This document shows, in pieces, positions 33,880 to 43,203 of a stretch of DNA of 64,000 nt. Position 1 is the stretch's first letter. Each line of letters starts with the position of its first letter. The stretch comes from Xanthomonas sp. 10-10. Its GTDB lineage: Bacteria > Pseudomonadota > Gammaproteobacteria > Xanthomonadales > Xanthomonadaceae. Location of the stretch: NCBI RefSeq assembly GCF_040182365.1, contig NZ_CP144460.1:3720001-3784000 (forward strand), read 5' to 3'. The translations under genes and the position numbers were made by a program. A model generated the notes under the pieces. That model was not told the origin of the DNA, searched no databases, and saw only the letters and a list, made by a program, of their open reading frames with translations.

Positions 33880-36279
33880 ATGCACACCTCCAACGCACTC
33901 TCGCTGGCGATTTCAGTCGCACTCACCGTCTGTTCCTTCGCTGCCAGTGCGCAGTCGCAACCGACCCAGCCGCAGAAAACCCTGGACACCCTGATCGTCA
34001 CCGGTACGCGCGTCAGCGACCGCACCGTGGCCGAATCCGAATCGCCGATCGACATCATCACCGAGCAATCGCTGCAGGCCACCGGCGCCACCGACATCGC
34101 GACGGCGCTGGGCAAGCTGCTGCCGTCGCTGAATTTCCCACGTCCGGCCATCTCCGACGGCAATGACGCCGCACGCCCGGCCACGCTGCGCGGGCTGTCG
34201 CCGGACGCGGTGCTGGTGCTGGTCGATGGCAAGCGCTACCACACCTCTTCGCTGATCAACTACAACCCGTACGTGGGTCGCGGCTCGGCGCCGGCCGATC
34301 TGAACTCGCTGCCGATGTCGGCGATCGCGCGGATCGAAGTGCTGCGCGATGGCGCCTCGGCCCAATACGGCTCAGATGCGATCGCCGGCGTGGTCAATAT
34401 CGTGCTCAAGCACGGCGCCGCTGCGGGCAGCAACAGCATCTCGGTCAACGGCGGCATCATGGACAAGGGCGATGGCGAGCAGAACGGCATCGACGGGTCG
34501 GTCGGCCTGGCCTTCGGCGGCAGCGGCGGAGACACCGCGCCGGGCTGGGTGCGGCTGTCGTGGAACTACCAGAACACCATGAGCACCAATCGCGGCGAAA
34601 ACACCAACCGCGCCACCACCGTGCCCGGCACACCCAATCCGGGCGGGGTGCCGTACCAGCGCCACGGCGACCCGGCGTCCAACTTCTATCAGGGCCTGGC
34701 CGCATTCGGCTACGAGTTCTCGCCCAATGTGGAGCTGTACGGCCACCTGAGCATGAGCCGTCGCGAAGTCACCTCAAACGGCTACTACCGCGCCGCCGAC
34801 AACACCGCGCGCAATGTGCAGGCGATCTATCCCAACGGCTTCCTGCCGCAGATCTACAACCCCACCAACGACCGCTCGGCCGTGTTGGGCGTCAAGGGCA
34901 GCACCGAAAGCGAGTGGAACTGGGACGTGTCGGCCACCTATGGCAAGAACGACATGACCTTCAACATCCTCAACAGCATCAACACCAATCTGTACTACAG
35001 CACCGGCAGCTCGCCGACCGACTTCAACTCCGGCGGCTTCGAGACCGAGCAGGGCACGGTCAATGTCGACATCAACAAGTCCTTCGACTGGGGCCTGGCG
35101 TATCCGGTCAATGTGGCCTTCGGCGCCGAGCACCGCCAGGACCGCTATGAGATCACCGCCGGCTCGCCGGCCTCGTACTTCTTCGATCCCAACACCATCA
35201 ATCCCGACACCGGCGCGCCCTACCCCGGCGGCGCGCAGGTGTTCTCCGGCCTGGAGCCGTCGGTTGCCGGCCGGTTCGGCCGTCATAGCAACGCGGTCTA
35301 CGCCAACCTGGAAGCGGACATCACCGACAAGCTCTCCGGCGGCATCGCCGGGCGCTTCGAAAACTACAGCGATGCCGGCTCCACGCGCTCGGGCAAGCTG
35401 TCGGCGCGTTACGCCTTCACCGATACGTTCGCGTTGCGCGGCACCATCTCCAACGGCTTCCGCGCCCCGTCGCTGGCGCAGCAGAACTACGCCTCGGTGG
35501 TGACGCTGATCCAGGACGGCGAGCTGGTGCAGGTCGGTACCTACCGCACCTCCGACCCGGTGGCCGTCGCCTTGGGCGCGCGCCCGCTGAGCCCGGAGAA
35601 ATCCACCAACTACGGCCTGGGCGGCGTGTGGCAGCCCACTGCCAACTTCACCTCCAGCCTGGACGTCTATCAAATCCGCATCTGGGACCAGATCCTGTAT
35701 TCGGACCAGTTGCAGCTGGCGCAGCCGATCGGCCAGGTGGCGGCGGTGCAGTTCTTCGTCAACGGCGCCACCAGCCGCACCCGTGGCGTTGACTGGATCA
35801 ACAGCTACCTCGCCGATCTGGGCAGCTACGGCAAGCTCAACCTCAGCGCCAGCGCCAACTACAACAAGACCACCATCCTGGAGTTGTCCAACCCCAACTT
35901 CGGCCGCGCCAGCCAGGGCCTGCTCACCGATGCCACCCCGCGCACCAAGTACATGGCCGCTGCGGACTGGTCGATCGGCGGATTTGCGCTGAACTTCAAT
36001 GCAACCCGCTACGGATCGATCAAGCGCATCAGCGACCCGGCCGATGGCAGCCAGGACCAGACCTACGACGCGCGCTGGCTGTTGAACCTGGCCGCCAGCC
36101 AGACATGGGACGCGTTCACCTTCACCGTGGGTGCGGACAACATCACCAACCAGTACCCGACCAAGGCGCAGCTGACCACCGCCTACGACGACCGCGCCGG
36201 CGGCCTGCAGTATTCGTCGTTGTCGCCGTTCGGCTTCAACGGCCGCTACTGGTATGGCCGGGTGACCTACCGGTTCTGA
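33880..36279 (+). CDS. TonB-dependent receptor, tandem paralogue 3
   Basis: 799 aa from ATG at 33880. Signal peptide MHTSNALSLAISVALTVCSF, cleaved near ASAQ. TonB-box region KTLDTLIVTGTRVSDRTVAE. Plug: SLNFPRPAISDGNDAARPAT and VLRDGASAQYGSDAIAGVVN. Barrel terminus WYGRVTYRF. The plug is nearly identical to receptors 1 and 2, but the barrel is more diverged (for example NGGIMDKGDGEQNGIDGS), and it lacks the NAVDTKTQGVD segment. It may therefore have a different ligand. It converges with the P450 gene at a perfect 14-bp hairpin. Confidence 0.9.
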   Translation: MHTSNALSLAISVALTVCSFAASAQSQPTQPQKTLDTLIVTGTRVSDRTVAESESPIDIITEQSLQATGATDIATALGKLLPSLNFPRPAISDGNDAARPATLRGLSPDAVLVLVDGKRYHTSSLINYNPYVGRGSAPADLNSLPMSAIARIEVLRDGASAQYGSDAIAGVVNIVLKHGAAAGSNSISVNGGIMDKGDGEQNGIDGSVGLAFGGSGGDTAPGWVRLSWNYQNTMSTNRGENTNRATTVPGTPNPGGVPYQRHGDPASNFYQGLAAFGYEFSPNVELYGHLSMSRREVTSNGYYRAADNTARNVQAIYPNGFLPQIYNPTNDRSAVLGVKGSTESEWNWDVSATYGKNDMTFNILNSINTNLYYSTGSSPTDFNSGGFETEQGTVNVDINKSFDWGLAYPVNVAFGAEHRQDRYEITAGSPASYFFDPNTINPDTGAPYPGGAQVFSGLEPSVAGRFGRHSNAVYANLEADITDKLSGGIAGRFENYSDAGSTRSGKLSARYAFTDTFALRGTISNGFRAPSLAQQNYASVVTLIQDGELVQVGTYRTSDPVAVALGARPLSPEKSTNYGLGGVWQPTANFTSSLDVYQIRIWDQILYSDQLQLAQPIGQVAAVQFFVNGATSRTRGVDWINSYLADLGSYGKLNLSASANYNKTTILELSNPNFGRASQGLLTDATPRTKYMAAADWSIGGFALNFNATRYGSIKRISDPADGSQDQTYDARWLLNLAASQTWDAFTFTVGADNITNQYPTKAQLTTAYDDRAGGLQYSSLSPFGFNGRYWYGRVTYRF

Positions 36280-36304
36280 TGGCCCAGGTGCGTTGACTGG
36301 TGGG

Positions 36305-36341
36305 CGCCTGCGCTGATCGAAGACGAGGATCAGCGCAGGCG
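36305..36341. terminator. Bidirectional hairpin between receptor 3 and the P450 gene
   Basis: CGCCTGCGCTGATC (36305-36318) pairs perfectly with GATCAGCGCAGGCG (36328-36341) around a 9-nt loop. It lies between the converging receptor 3 and P450 stop codons. No strong T-run is present on either side; a shared terminator is the likeliest role. Confidence 0.65.
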
Positions 36342-36445
36342 TGGTGCAGGTAGCGTCGCTCGGCCGGCGCTGCCTGTTGCCGTGTTTGCGACGATGCGTG
36401 TCTGGGTCTTGGCCGTGTGGCGCATGCAGGGCGACATCCGTCGCA

Positions 36446-37639
36446 TCACCAGGACGCCGGCAAGGCATCCACGCCGCGTAGATTGGCGCGGTCGTTCCAG
36501 GTGAGCGTCTCACGCTGCTCCAGGCGCAATGCCGGCAGCTGTTCCAGCAGTGCGGCAAGCGCTGCCTCCATCTCGATCAAGGCCAGCCGGTTGCCCAGGC
36601 AGTGGTGGATCCCACCGCCGAACGACAGCGCGCGGCCCTGCTGCCGGCGGATATCCAGTACCTGCGGGTCGTTGAACTGCACCGGGTCGTGATTGGCCGC
36701 ACCCAGCATCAGATACACCATCTCGCCTTCGTGCAACACGCTCCCGGCGATCTCGAAATCCTGCAAGACCGTGCGCGTGGCCATCTGCACCGAGCTGTCG
36801 TAGCGCAGGCATTCGAGCACCGCATTCGGCAGCAACGCTGGGTTCCCCTGCAGCAGCGCCCACTGCTCGGGATGCCGATGCAGGGCGACCAGGGCATTGC
36901 AGATCATGTTGGAAGTGGTTTCGTGGCCGGCGAAGAACAGCAGGATCACATTGGAGACGATCTCATCGCTGCTCAGCCGGTGACCTTCGTCTTCTGCGCG
37001 GATGAAGCGGGAGATCAGATCGTCGCCGTCGCTGCTTCGACGCGCCTCGATCACGGCATGGAAATAGCGTTCCAGCTGTAGGTACGCCGCGCTGGTGGCC
37101 TCCAGCTCCTCGCGCGTCATCATCGGGTCGAACACCTTGGCCAGCGCGCTGGTCGCAGCGCCGACCGTGGTGGCATCGGCAGGGTCGATGTCCAGCATGC
37201 GGCAGATGATGCGGATGGGCAGCGGAAAGGCGAAGTCACGCAGCACATCGCAGTGCCCGTGTGCGCGAAAGGTCGCAATCAACGCCGCCGCGGTGTCGCT
37301 GGCCACCTGGCGCATGGACTCCATCTGCCGCGCACCGAATGCCTGGGTCATCAGCCCGCGCAGGCGCGTGTGCATTGGCGGATTGACCAGCAGGAACATG
37401 CGGCTCATGCCTTGAAACAGCGGCATCTCCACGGCGGCCTCGCCGTAGCGCAAACGGATGCTCTGCAGGTAGTCGCGGCCGACGCGCCGGTCGCTGAGCA
37501 GGCTGTCGACCACTGCGTAGTGGCCGCTCATCAAGCGACGTTCTGCAACCTCCACCAGCGGCCCCTCGGCGCGCAGGCGTGCGTAGGTCGGATACGGATC
37601 CTGGCGAAACTGTTCTGTTGCGAAGTCGCTGAGGCGCAT
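36446..37639 (-). CDS. Cytochrome P450
   Basis: 397-aa soluble bacterial P450 from ATG at 37639 (MRLSDFATEQFRQDPYPTYA). Visible motifs: I-helix oxygen-activation AGHETTSNMI; the K-helix E-x-x-R in LECLRYDSS; and the heme loop SFGGGIHHCLGNRLALIEME with the proximal ligand Cys347. Length and the absence of a membrane anchor fit class I bacterial P450s that need a separate ferredoxin and reductase; none is adjacent. The substrate is unknown. The frame is open upstream to 37786, but the chosen ATG matches family N-termini. Confidence 0.93.
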   Translation of the reverse strand: MRLSDFATEQFRQDPYPTYARLRAEGPLVEVAERRLMSGHYAVVDSLLSDRRVGRDYLQSIRLRYGEAAVEMPLFQGMSRMFLLVNPPMHTRLRGLMTQAFGARQMESMRQVASDTAAALIATFRAHGHCDVLRDFAFPLPIRIICRMLDIDPADATTVGAATSALAKVFDPMMTREELEATSAAYLQLERYFHAVIEARRSSDGDDLISRFIRAEDEGHRLSSDEIVSNVILLFFAGHETTSNMICNALVALHRHPEQWALLQGNPALLPNAVLECLRYDSSVQMATRTVLQDFEIAGSVLHEGEMVYLMLGAANHDPVQFNDPQVLDIRRQQGRALSFGGGIHHCLGNRLALIEMEAALAALLEQLPALRLEQRETLTWNDRANLRGVDALPASW

Positions 37640-38389
37640 GACCGGGGCTCGTGGGCGTGATCGCGGGATGCGCGATGGGGGCGTAGGGAAAAAGTGCCGA
37701 CCGCTTGCATCAAGCGACGCCCGAATTGTCGGTTGTCGTCGCGCACCCGCCTTGCGCAGGCGCGAAGCCTTGTCGTCAAACGACAAGCGCTCTGCATCGG
37801 CGTAGCTGCGTCAGCGGCTGCGCAGGCCGATGACAGTGCGTCACCGCTTGCGTTCTCGCCTGCGCACCGGTACGCGCATCGCGCAGTGCGAAAAACGAGC
37901 GCAGCCATATGGCGCTTCATCGCGTGCGCTGCAGCGGGAAACCGCAAATGGCGTACACACGCAGACCGTCGCCAGCGCCGGTCACTCGGGAACATGCCGC
38001 ACGGCATGGCCATGCGGCGGTGCGCCTCTCCAATGCCATTTCGCCCTGCAGCGCCGTCGCAGTGTGCCGTCGATGGCAGCCACTTGGGCTGCCATGCCGC
38101 GGGATGTCGCAACCGTCCAAGTCTGTCGGTCGGCATTGCTGACGCATCGCGGCGACCTGCGCGCAACCGCTTACGGCTTGCCCAACATGCCTGCATGCGC
38201 TGCGTGTCGCATCGCGTTAATCATGCGCTGTGTACTATGGGCGTCCGGCCAACCGGACCGCCTTGCGGCCCTGTTCCCCCGCGCCGGATTCCAGCACTTC
38301 ATTCGCGATGCCCGCAGGCGCTGCCCGGCGCAGTTCGCTTGGCTGGTCACGCCGTTTCATCACCTCGGACACTCACACAACGGATTGGA
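37640..38389. other. 750-bp gene-free stretch upstream of the antiporter gene
   Basis: No open frame here reads as a protein; the long frames are arginine/alanine/cysteine-rich. No tRNA or known riboswitch pattern was recognised. There are short GC palindromes (for example around GCCGCACGGCATGGCCATGC at about 37996). The region may hold the promoters of the divergent P450 and antiporter genes. Otherwise unexplained. Confidence 0.4.
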
Positions 38390-40084
38390 ATGCACCACGA
38401 CACCAGCCTCATCGACATCATCGCCGTCGGCCTCGCGGTCGCCTTCATCCTTGGCACGCTCGCGCAGAAGGTGAAGCTCTCGCCGCTGGTCGGCTACTTG
38501 TTGGCTGGCGTGTGCGTTGGGCCGTTTACACCGGGATTCGTGGCCGATCAGACCATGGCCAATCAGCTGTCCGAGCTGGGTGTGATGTTGCTGATGTTCG
38601 GGGTGGGCCTGCACTTCTCGCTCGAAGACCTGATGGAAGTGAAGTGGATCGCGGTGCCCGGTGCGCTGGCGCAGATCGTGGTGGCGACGCTGCTCGGCTG
38701 GGCATTGGCCTGGAGCATGGGCTGGCCGTTGATTCATGGCCTGGTGTTCGGGCTGGCACTGTCGGTGGCCAGTACCGTGGTGCTGTTGCGCGCCCTGGAA
38801 GAACGTCGCTTGCTGGACACCCAGCGCGGCCGTATCGCAGTGGGCTGGCTGATCGTCGAAGACCTGGTGATGGTGTTGGCCCTGGTGTTGCTGCCGGCGC
38901 TGGCGGATGCGCTCGGTACCGGTACGCCAACCGCGCATGCAGGCGAGTCCAGCTCGTTACTGGCAGCGCTCGGGCTGACCTTGCTGAAGATGGTGGCGTT
39001 TGTCGCCGCGATGCTGGTGATCGGCCGGCGGGTGATCCCGTGGTCGCTGGAAAAAGTGGCCGCCACCGGCTCGCGCGAGTTGTTCACCCTGGCCGTGCTC
39101 GGCATCGCACTCGGTGTGGCCTTCGTGTCGGCCACCCTGTTCGGCGTGTCGTTTGCACTGGGCGCGTTCTTTGCCGGCATGCTGCTCAAGGAATCGGAAC
39201 TCAGCCACAAGGCCGCCAGCGACTCGCTGCCATTGCGCGATGCGTTTGCGGTGCTGTTCTTCGTGTCGGTGGGCATGTTGTTCGACCCGATGATCCTGAT
39301 CGCGCATCCGTGGCAGGTGCTGGCCACCTTCCTGACCATCACCTTGGGCAAGTCGCTGGCGGCGTTTGTGATCGTGCGCGCATTCGGCCACCCCACCGGG
39401 ACGGCGCTGACCATTTCCACCAGCCTGGCGCAGATTGGTGAATTTTCTTTCATCCTGGCCGGGCTGGGCGTCCAGTTGGCGATCCTGCCGGAGACCGGGC
39501 GCGATCTGATCCTGGCCGGCGCGTTGCTGTCGATCGTGGCCAACCCGTTCCTGTTCTCGTGGCTGGACCGTTGGCAGGCCAGGCAGGCGCAGGACGCACC
39601 GGCCGCCGTGGAGCCGGAACTGCCGCCTGGCCCGCCATTGCCGGCGGATGGGCATGCCATCGTCATCGGCTACGGCCGCGTGGGCAGCGCGCTGGCGCAG
39701 CTGCTGCGCAGCCGCGGCGTCCCGGTGCTGGTGATCGACGATAACGGCGACCACGTGGCCAAGGCGCATGCGGCCGGCATCCCGGGCATCCGTGGCAGTG
39801 CGGCGGCAGACCGGGTGCTGGCCGAGGCACGGCCCGAGCACGCCAAGATCGCGATCCTGGCGATCCCGCAACCGCTGGAGGCCGGCGAAGCGCTGGCCAA
39901 GCTACGCGCGATCAATCCGTCGCTGACCCTGCTGGCGCGCGCGCATAGCGATACCGAGGTCAAACATCTGCTCGAACACGGCGCCGACGGCGCGGTACTG
40001 GCCGAGCGCGAACTGGCCTACTCGCTGGCCGAAATGGTGATGTCCACGCCGCCGTACCGTGCGTTGAACGTGCCGGCGTCGTAA
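38390..40084 (+). CDS. ybaL: CPA2 cation/proton antiporter, YbaL-like, with TrkA-N domain
   Basis: 564 aa from ATG at 38390. About 12-13 hydrophobic segments form the Na+/H+-exchanger domain (residues 5-390), including KVKLSPLVGYLLAGVCVGPF, LMLFGVG-type helices and LTISTSLAQIGEFSFILAGL. A Rossmann TrkA-N domain follows from about residue 420: HAIVIGYGRVGSALAQLLRS. This is the Kef/YbaL architecture for K+ or Na+ efflux in exchange for H+, gated by nucleotide. Length matches E. coli YbaL. An intrinsic terminator follows. Confidence 0.9.
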   Translation: MHHDTSLIDIIAVGLAVAFILGTLAQKVKLSPLVGYLLAGVCVGPFTPGFVADQTMANQLSELGVMLLMFGVGLHFSLEDLMEVKWIAVPGALAQIVVATLLGWALAWSMGWPLIHGLVFGLALSVASTVVLLRALEERRLLDTQRGRIAVGWLIVEDLVMVLALVLLPALADALGTGTPTAHAGESSSLLAALGLTLLKMVAFVAAMLVIGRRVIPWSLEKVAATGSRELFTLAVLGIALGVAFVSATLFGVSFALGAFFAGMLLKESELSHKAASDSLPLRDAFAVLFFVSVGMLFDPMILIAHPWQVLATFLTITLGKSLAAFVIVRAFGHPTGTALTISTSLAQIGEFSFILAGLGVQLAILPETGRDLILAGALLSIVANPFLFSWLDRWQARQAQDAPAAVEPELPPGPPLPADGHAIVIGYGRVGSALAQLLRSRGVPVLVIDDNGDHVAKAHAAGIPGIRGSAAADRVLAEARPEHAKIAILAIPQPLEAGEALAKLRAINPSLTLLARAHSDTEVKHLLEHGADGAVLAERELAYSLAEMVMSTPPYRALNVPAS

Positions 40085-40120
40085 CCGCAAGGCGGGGTGA
40101 CGCAGCGCTGCACGACACGA

Positions 40121-40150
40121 AAACCCGCCGGCAGCGCCTGCGGGTTTTTT
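40121..40150 (+). terminator. Intrinsic terminator after ybaL
   Basis: AACCCGC and GCGGGTT form a stem around an 11-nt loop, followed directly by TTTT, 38 bp past the ybaL stop. A textbook rho-independent terminator. Confidence 0.85.
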
Positions 40151-40237
40151 GTTGCCCGCAGGTGGTGCAGAGGGCAGCGGCTCGCAGCCGTGCAGTGATC
40201 AAACTGCGACCAGGGCACGGAAAACTGCCCACTAAAC

Positions 40238-40258
40238 CCACTTGATAATCATTCCCAT
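40238..40258. promoter_or_regulatory. Fur-box-like site upstream of the siderophore locus
   Basis: TGATAATCATT (40243-40253) matches the central 11 bases of the 19-bp Fur consensus; the outer bases match poorly. It lies just upstream of the aldolase/xsuA genes. Iron repression through Fur is expected for a siderophore locus; binding is inferred. Confidence 0.65.
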
Positions 40259-40284
40259 CCGGAGCAGGATGAGCGCCCGTTTCC

Positions 40285-41061
40285 TTGGCGGCCTCATCCA
40301 TGGCGTTTGCGGTTGGCGTTCTCAATGCGTTGCCCAGCGTGCAGTTGTGCGAACTGCTGGGCCGCATCGGCTACGGCTTTGTGGTGCTCGATCTGGAACA
40401 CGCGCTGCGCGCGCCGGACGAACTGGAACACGCCATCCGCGCCTGCGAGCTGTCCGGCTGCGAGGCCTGGGTGCGGGTGCCGGAGGTGGACGAAAAACTG
40501 ATCGGCCGGGTGCTGGATGCCGGCGCGCGCGGCATCGTGGTGCCGCGTGCCGAATCGGCGCAGCAGATCGCGCGTGCCGTCGCCGCCGCGCGCTTCCCAC
40601 CGCTTGGTCGGCGCGGGATCACCGGTGGCCGCGTCACCGGCTTCGGCAACCTCGATCTGCCCAGCTACATCGCCCAGGCCAATCGCGATATCCGCATCGT
40701 GCCAATGATCGAAAGCGCTGCCGGCGTCGCTGCGCTACCCGAGATTCTCGCTGAACCGGGCGTGGCCCTGGTGATGGAAGGCGCGCTGGACCTGGCGCTG
40801 GATCTGGGCCTGGGCCCGCAGCCCACCCATGCGCAGGTGTGGGAGTCGCTGCTGCAACTGCACGCGCACTGCCGCGCCGCCGATGTGCCGTTCTGCCCCA
40901 ATCCACGCACCGATGCGCAACGCGCGTACTGGCTGCAACAACCGGATCTGCGCTGGCTGCTCGCCGGCGAAGACCGCGCCCTGATTCAACGCGCGCTGCG
41001 CGGCCATCTGGCCAGCTTCGACGCGCCCGCCCCCCTACCCGCCTGCAGGAGCACGCCGTAG
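40285..41061 (+). CDS. HpcH/HpaI-family aldolase, SbnG-like (siderophore locus)
   Basis: About 253-258 aa class II aldolase-fold protein. Landmarks: FVVLDLEHALRAPDE (active-site D-x-EH); RGIVVPRAESAQQIARAV; metal-ligand candidates Glu in MIESAAG and Asp in MEGALDLALDLG; and PFCPNPRTD. SbnG, a citrate synthase of staphyloferrin B clusters, belongs to this family, so a role in making citrate for the siderophore is a good inference. The first codon is uncertain: TTG 40285 or ATG 40300 are in frame, while the best-placed ATG (40269, after GGAGC) is in another frame. The stop abuts the xsuA ATG. Confidence 0.8.
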   Translation: MAASSMAFAVGVLNALPSVQLCELLGRIGYGFVVLDLEHALRAPDELEHAIRACELSGCEAWVRVPEVDEKLIGRVLDAGARGIVVPRAESAQQIARAVAAARFPPLGRRGITGGRVTGFGNLDLPSYIAQANRDIRIVPMIESAAGVAALPEILAEPGVALVMEGALDLALDLGLGPQPTHAQVWESLLQLHAHCRAADVPFCPNPRTDAQRAYWLQQPDLRWLLAGEDRALIQRALRGHLASFDAPAPLPACRSTP

Positions 41062-43203
41062 ATGTCGCCGATCCGTTTGCACACCCTGACCCTCGCCATT
41101 GCTGCGGCCTGTTGCGGCCTGTCGCAGGTGGCGCTTGCCAGCGATCCTCCGGCTGACACTGAGACCACTGTCGCCGAGGGCGATACACCGATCCGTGCGC
41201 TGGATGCGATCCAGGTGCAGGGCAGCCTGCTCGGGCGTTCCAAACCCGACGATGTGCAGCGTTATGCCGGTAGCCGCCAGGTGATCGATCGCGAGCAGCT
41301 GCGCACTGGCGGCAACCGCTCGCTCGACGATGCGCTGCAACGTGTGCCCGGTATCAAGATCTTCGACGAAACCGGCACCGGCGCGTTGCCGCAGCTCATG
41401 TTGCGCGGCCTGTACGAAAGCCGCAGCGGCCGCGTACAGGTGCTGGAGGACGGCATCCCGCTGGCGCTGGCCCCCTATGGGCAGACCAGTCTGTCGCTAT
41501 TCCCGGTAGGGCTGAACCAGATCGATCGCATCGACATCGTGCGCGGCGGCGCGGCCGTGCAATACGGGCCGAACAACGTGGGCGGGGTGATCAATCTGGT
41601 CAGCAAGGAGATTCCCAGCGACTGGAGCACTACGCTGGCGCACAAGGTCACCGCCGGCGGCCAGGGCCAGTTCCTGCAGGACAGCGCGCTGAGCAGCGGT
41701 GGCTATCTCACCGACAACTTCGGCATGCAGGTCGATGCCAATCGCACCTGGGGCGAGTACTGGCGCGCGCACAGCGATACCGACATCAGCAATCTGCGCA
41801 TGCGTGCGGAGTGGTGGCTGGACGACACCAAGCTGCTCAAGGCCAGCGTGCAGCGGTATCTGGTGGACATGGATCTGGCCGGCGCGCTCAGCCCGGACGA
41901 TTACCGTCGCGACCCGCGTCAGTCCACGCGCCCGCTGGATACCTTCAACGGCCGTACCACGCGTGCATCGTTGAGCTATGAGCAGTTGTTTGGAGACTGG
42001 GGCCCGCTGAAGGATGTTCGGTTGTCCTGGACCAATTTCAGCGCGCGCAGCAGCCGCAACTTCATCGTCGGCATGCGCCAGGCCTCCACCGAAACCTGGC
42101 GTTCGGATCTGCCGCCGCAACTGCGCCAGACCGCACCGCGCGACTTCCGTGTGGTAGGCAGCGAGCCACGCCTGACCTGGAGCATGGGCGATGCCGGCGG
42201 GGTGCGTCAGCAGTGGACCGCCGGCGTGCGCGCGGTGCGCGAGGACATCGATTTTCTGGTGGGCAATCTGCGCCTGCGCGATGGCTTGTTCACCAGCGTG
42301 CGCGATTGGCAGTTCGAAGACCGCGCACTGGCCGCCTACGTCAGCAATGCGATCACCTTGCCGGACGAGCGCATCACCATCACCCCCGGGTTGCGCTACG
42401 AGCGCCTGGATTCGCGCTATTTCAACCGTACCACCGGAATGAGCACGCTCAACCAGACGCGCGATGTGCTGCCCGGCCTGACGGTCGGCTTCCAGGCCAA
42501 CGCGCAATGGTTCTTCTATGCGGACGGGCAGCGCTCGATGCGCGCGCCGCAGGTCACCCAGATCATCTTCGGCAACAATCTGGATGCCGAGCTGGCGTGG
42601 AATTACGAAGCCGGCACGCGCTACCAACCCAACGACCGTACCCGCATCCAGGTCGGTGGCTACCTGATCGACTTCGATCAGCAGATCCAGCTGGACAACA
42701 CCACCCGCGTGTTCCGCAATCTGGGCAAGACCCGTCATCAAGGTGGCGAGGTGGAGCTGCAATGGAGCCCGGAACAGCTGCGTGCGCTGACCCTCAACGC
42801 GGGCTACGCGTATCTGGATGCCAGCCAGGAATCAGGCGCGTTCCGCGGCTTCCGCGTACCGTACACCTCGCGCAATCAGATCACCCTGGGCGGCAACTAC
42901 GCGCTCGGTCATACCACTATCGCGCTCTCCGGCTACTACTTCAGCAAGGCCTTCAGCGATGCGGCCAACACCGTGCAGGAGAACGCCATCGCCTCGGTGG
43001 GCCAGTTGCCGGCCTACATGGTCTGGAACACCCAGGTGAGTCATACCTTGTTCGAACGCGATGGACAAAAATTCAGCGCATCGCTGGCGATCAACAATCT
43101 GTTCGACCGGCAGTACTGGTTCCGCGGCGTGGACACCAGCCCGTGGGGCCGCCAGGCCGCACCCGGACGGACCTTCACTGCAGGCCTGGAGTACACGTTC
43201 TAA
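41062..43203 (+). CDS. xsuA: TonB-dependent ferric-siderophore receptor XsuA
   Basis: 713 aa from ATG at 41062, directly after the aldolase stop. Signal peptide MSPIRLHTLTLAIAAACCGL, cleaved near ALAS. Plug: ALDAIQVQGSLLG, RSLDDALQRVPGIKIFDETG, RIDIVRGGAAVQYGPNNVGG. The barrel ends GRTFTAGLEYTF. It resembles FecA/PvuA-type ferric-citrate and vibrioferrin receptors but lacks the STN domain that FecA uses for signalling. Position ahead of xssABCDE and the Fur-like site upstream support uptake of ferric xanthoferrin. Confidence 0.88.
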   Translation: MSPIRLHTLTLAIAAACCGLSQVALASDPPADTETTVAEGDTPIRALDAIQVQGSLLGRSKPDDVQRYAGSRQVIDREQLRTGGNRSLDDALQRVPGIKIFDETGTGALPQLMLRGLYESRSGRVQVLEDGIPLALAPYGQTSLSLFPVGLNQIDRIDIVRGGAAVQYGPNNVGGVINLVSKEIPSDWSTTLAHKVTAGGQGQFLQDSALSSGGYLTDNFGMQVDANRTWGEYWRAHSDTDISNLRMRAEWWLDDTKLLKASVQRYLVDMDLAGALSPDDYRRDPRQSTRPLDTFNGRTTRASLSYEQLFGDWGPLKDVRLSWTNFSARSSRNFIVGMRQASTETWRSDLPPQLRQTAPRDFRVVGSEPRLTWSMGDAGGVRQQWTAGVRAVREDIDFLVGNLRLRDGLFTSVRDWQFEDRALAAYVSNAITLPDERITITPGLRYERLDSRYFNRTTGMSTLNQTRDVLPGLTVGFQANAQWFFYADGQRSMRAPQVTQIIFGNNLDAELAWNYEAGTRYQPNDRTRIQVGGYLIDFDQQIQLDNTTRVFRNLGKTRHQGGEVELQWSPEQLRALTLNAGYAYLDASQESGAFRGFRVPYTSRNQITLGGNYALGHTTIALSGYYFSKAFSDAANTVQENAIASVGQLPAYMVWNTQVSHTLFERDGQKFSASLAINNLFDRQYWFRGVDTSPWGRQAAPGRTFTAGLEYTF

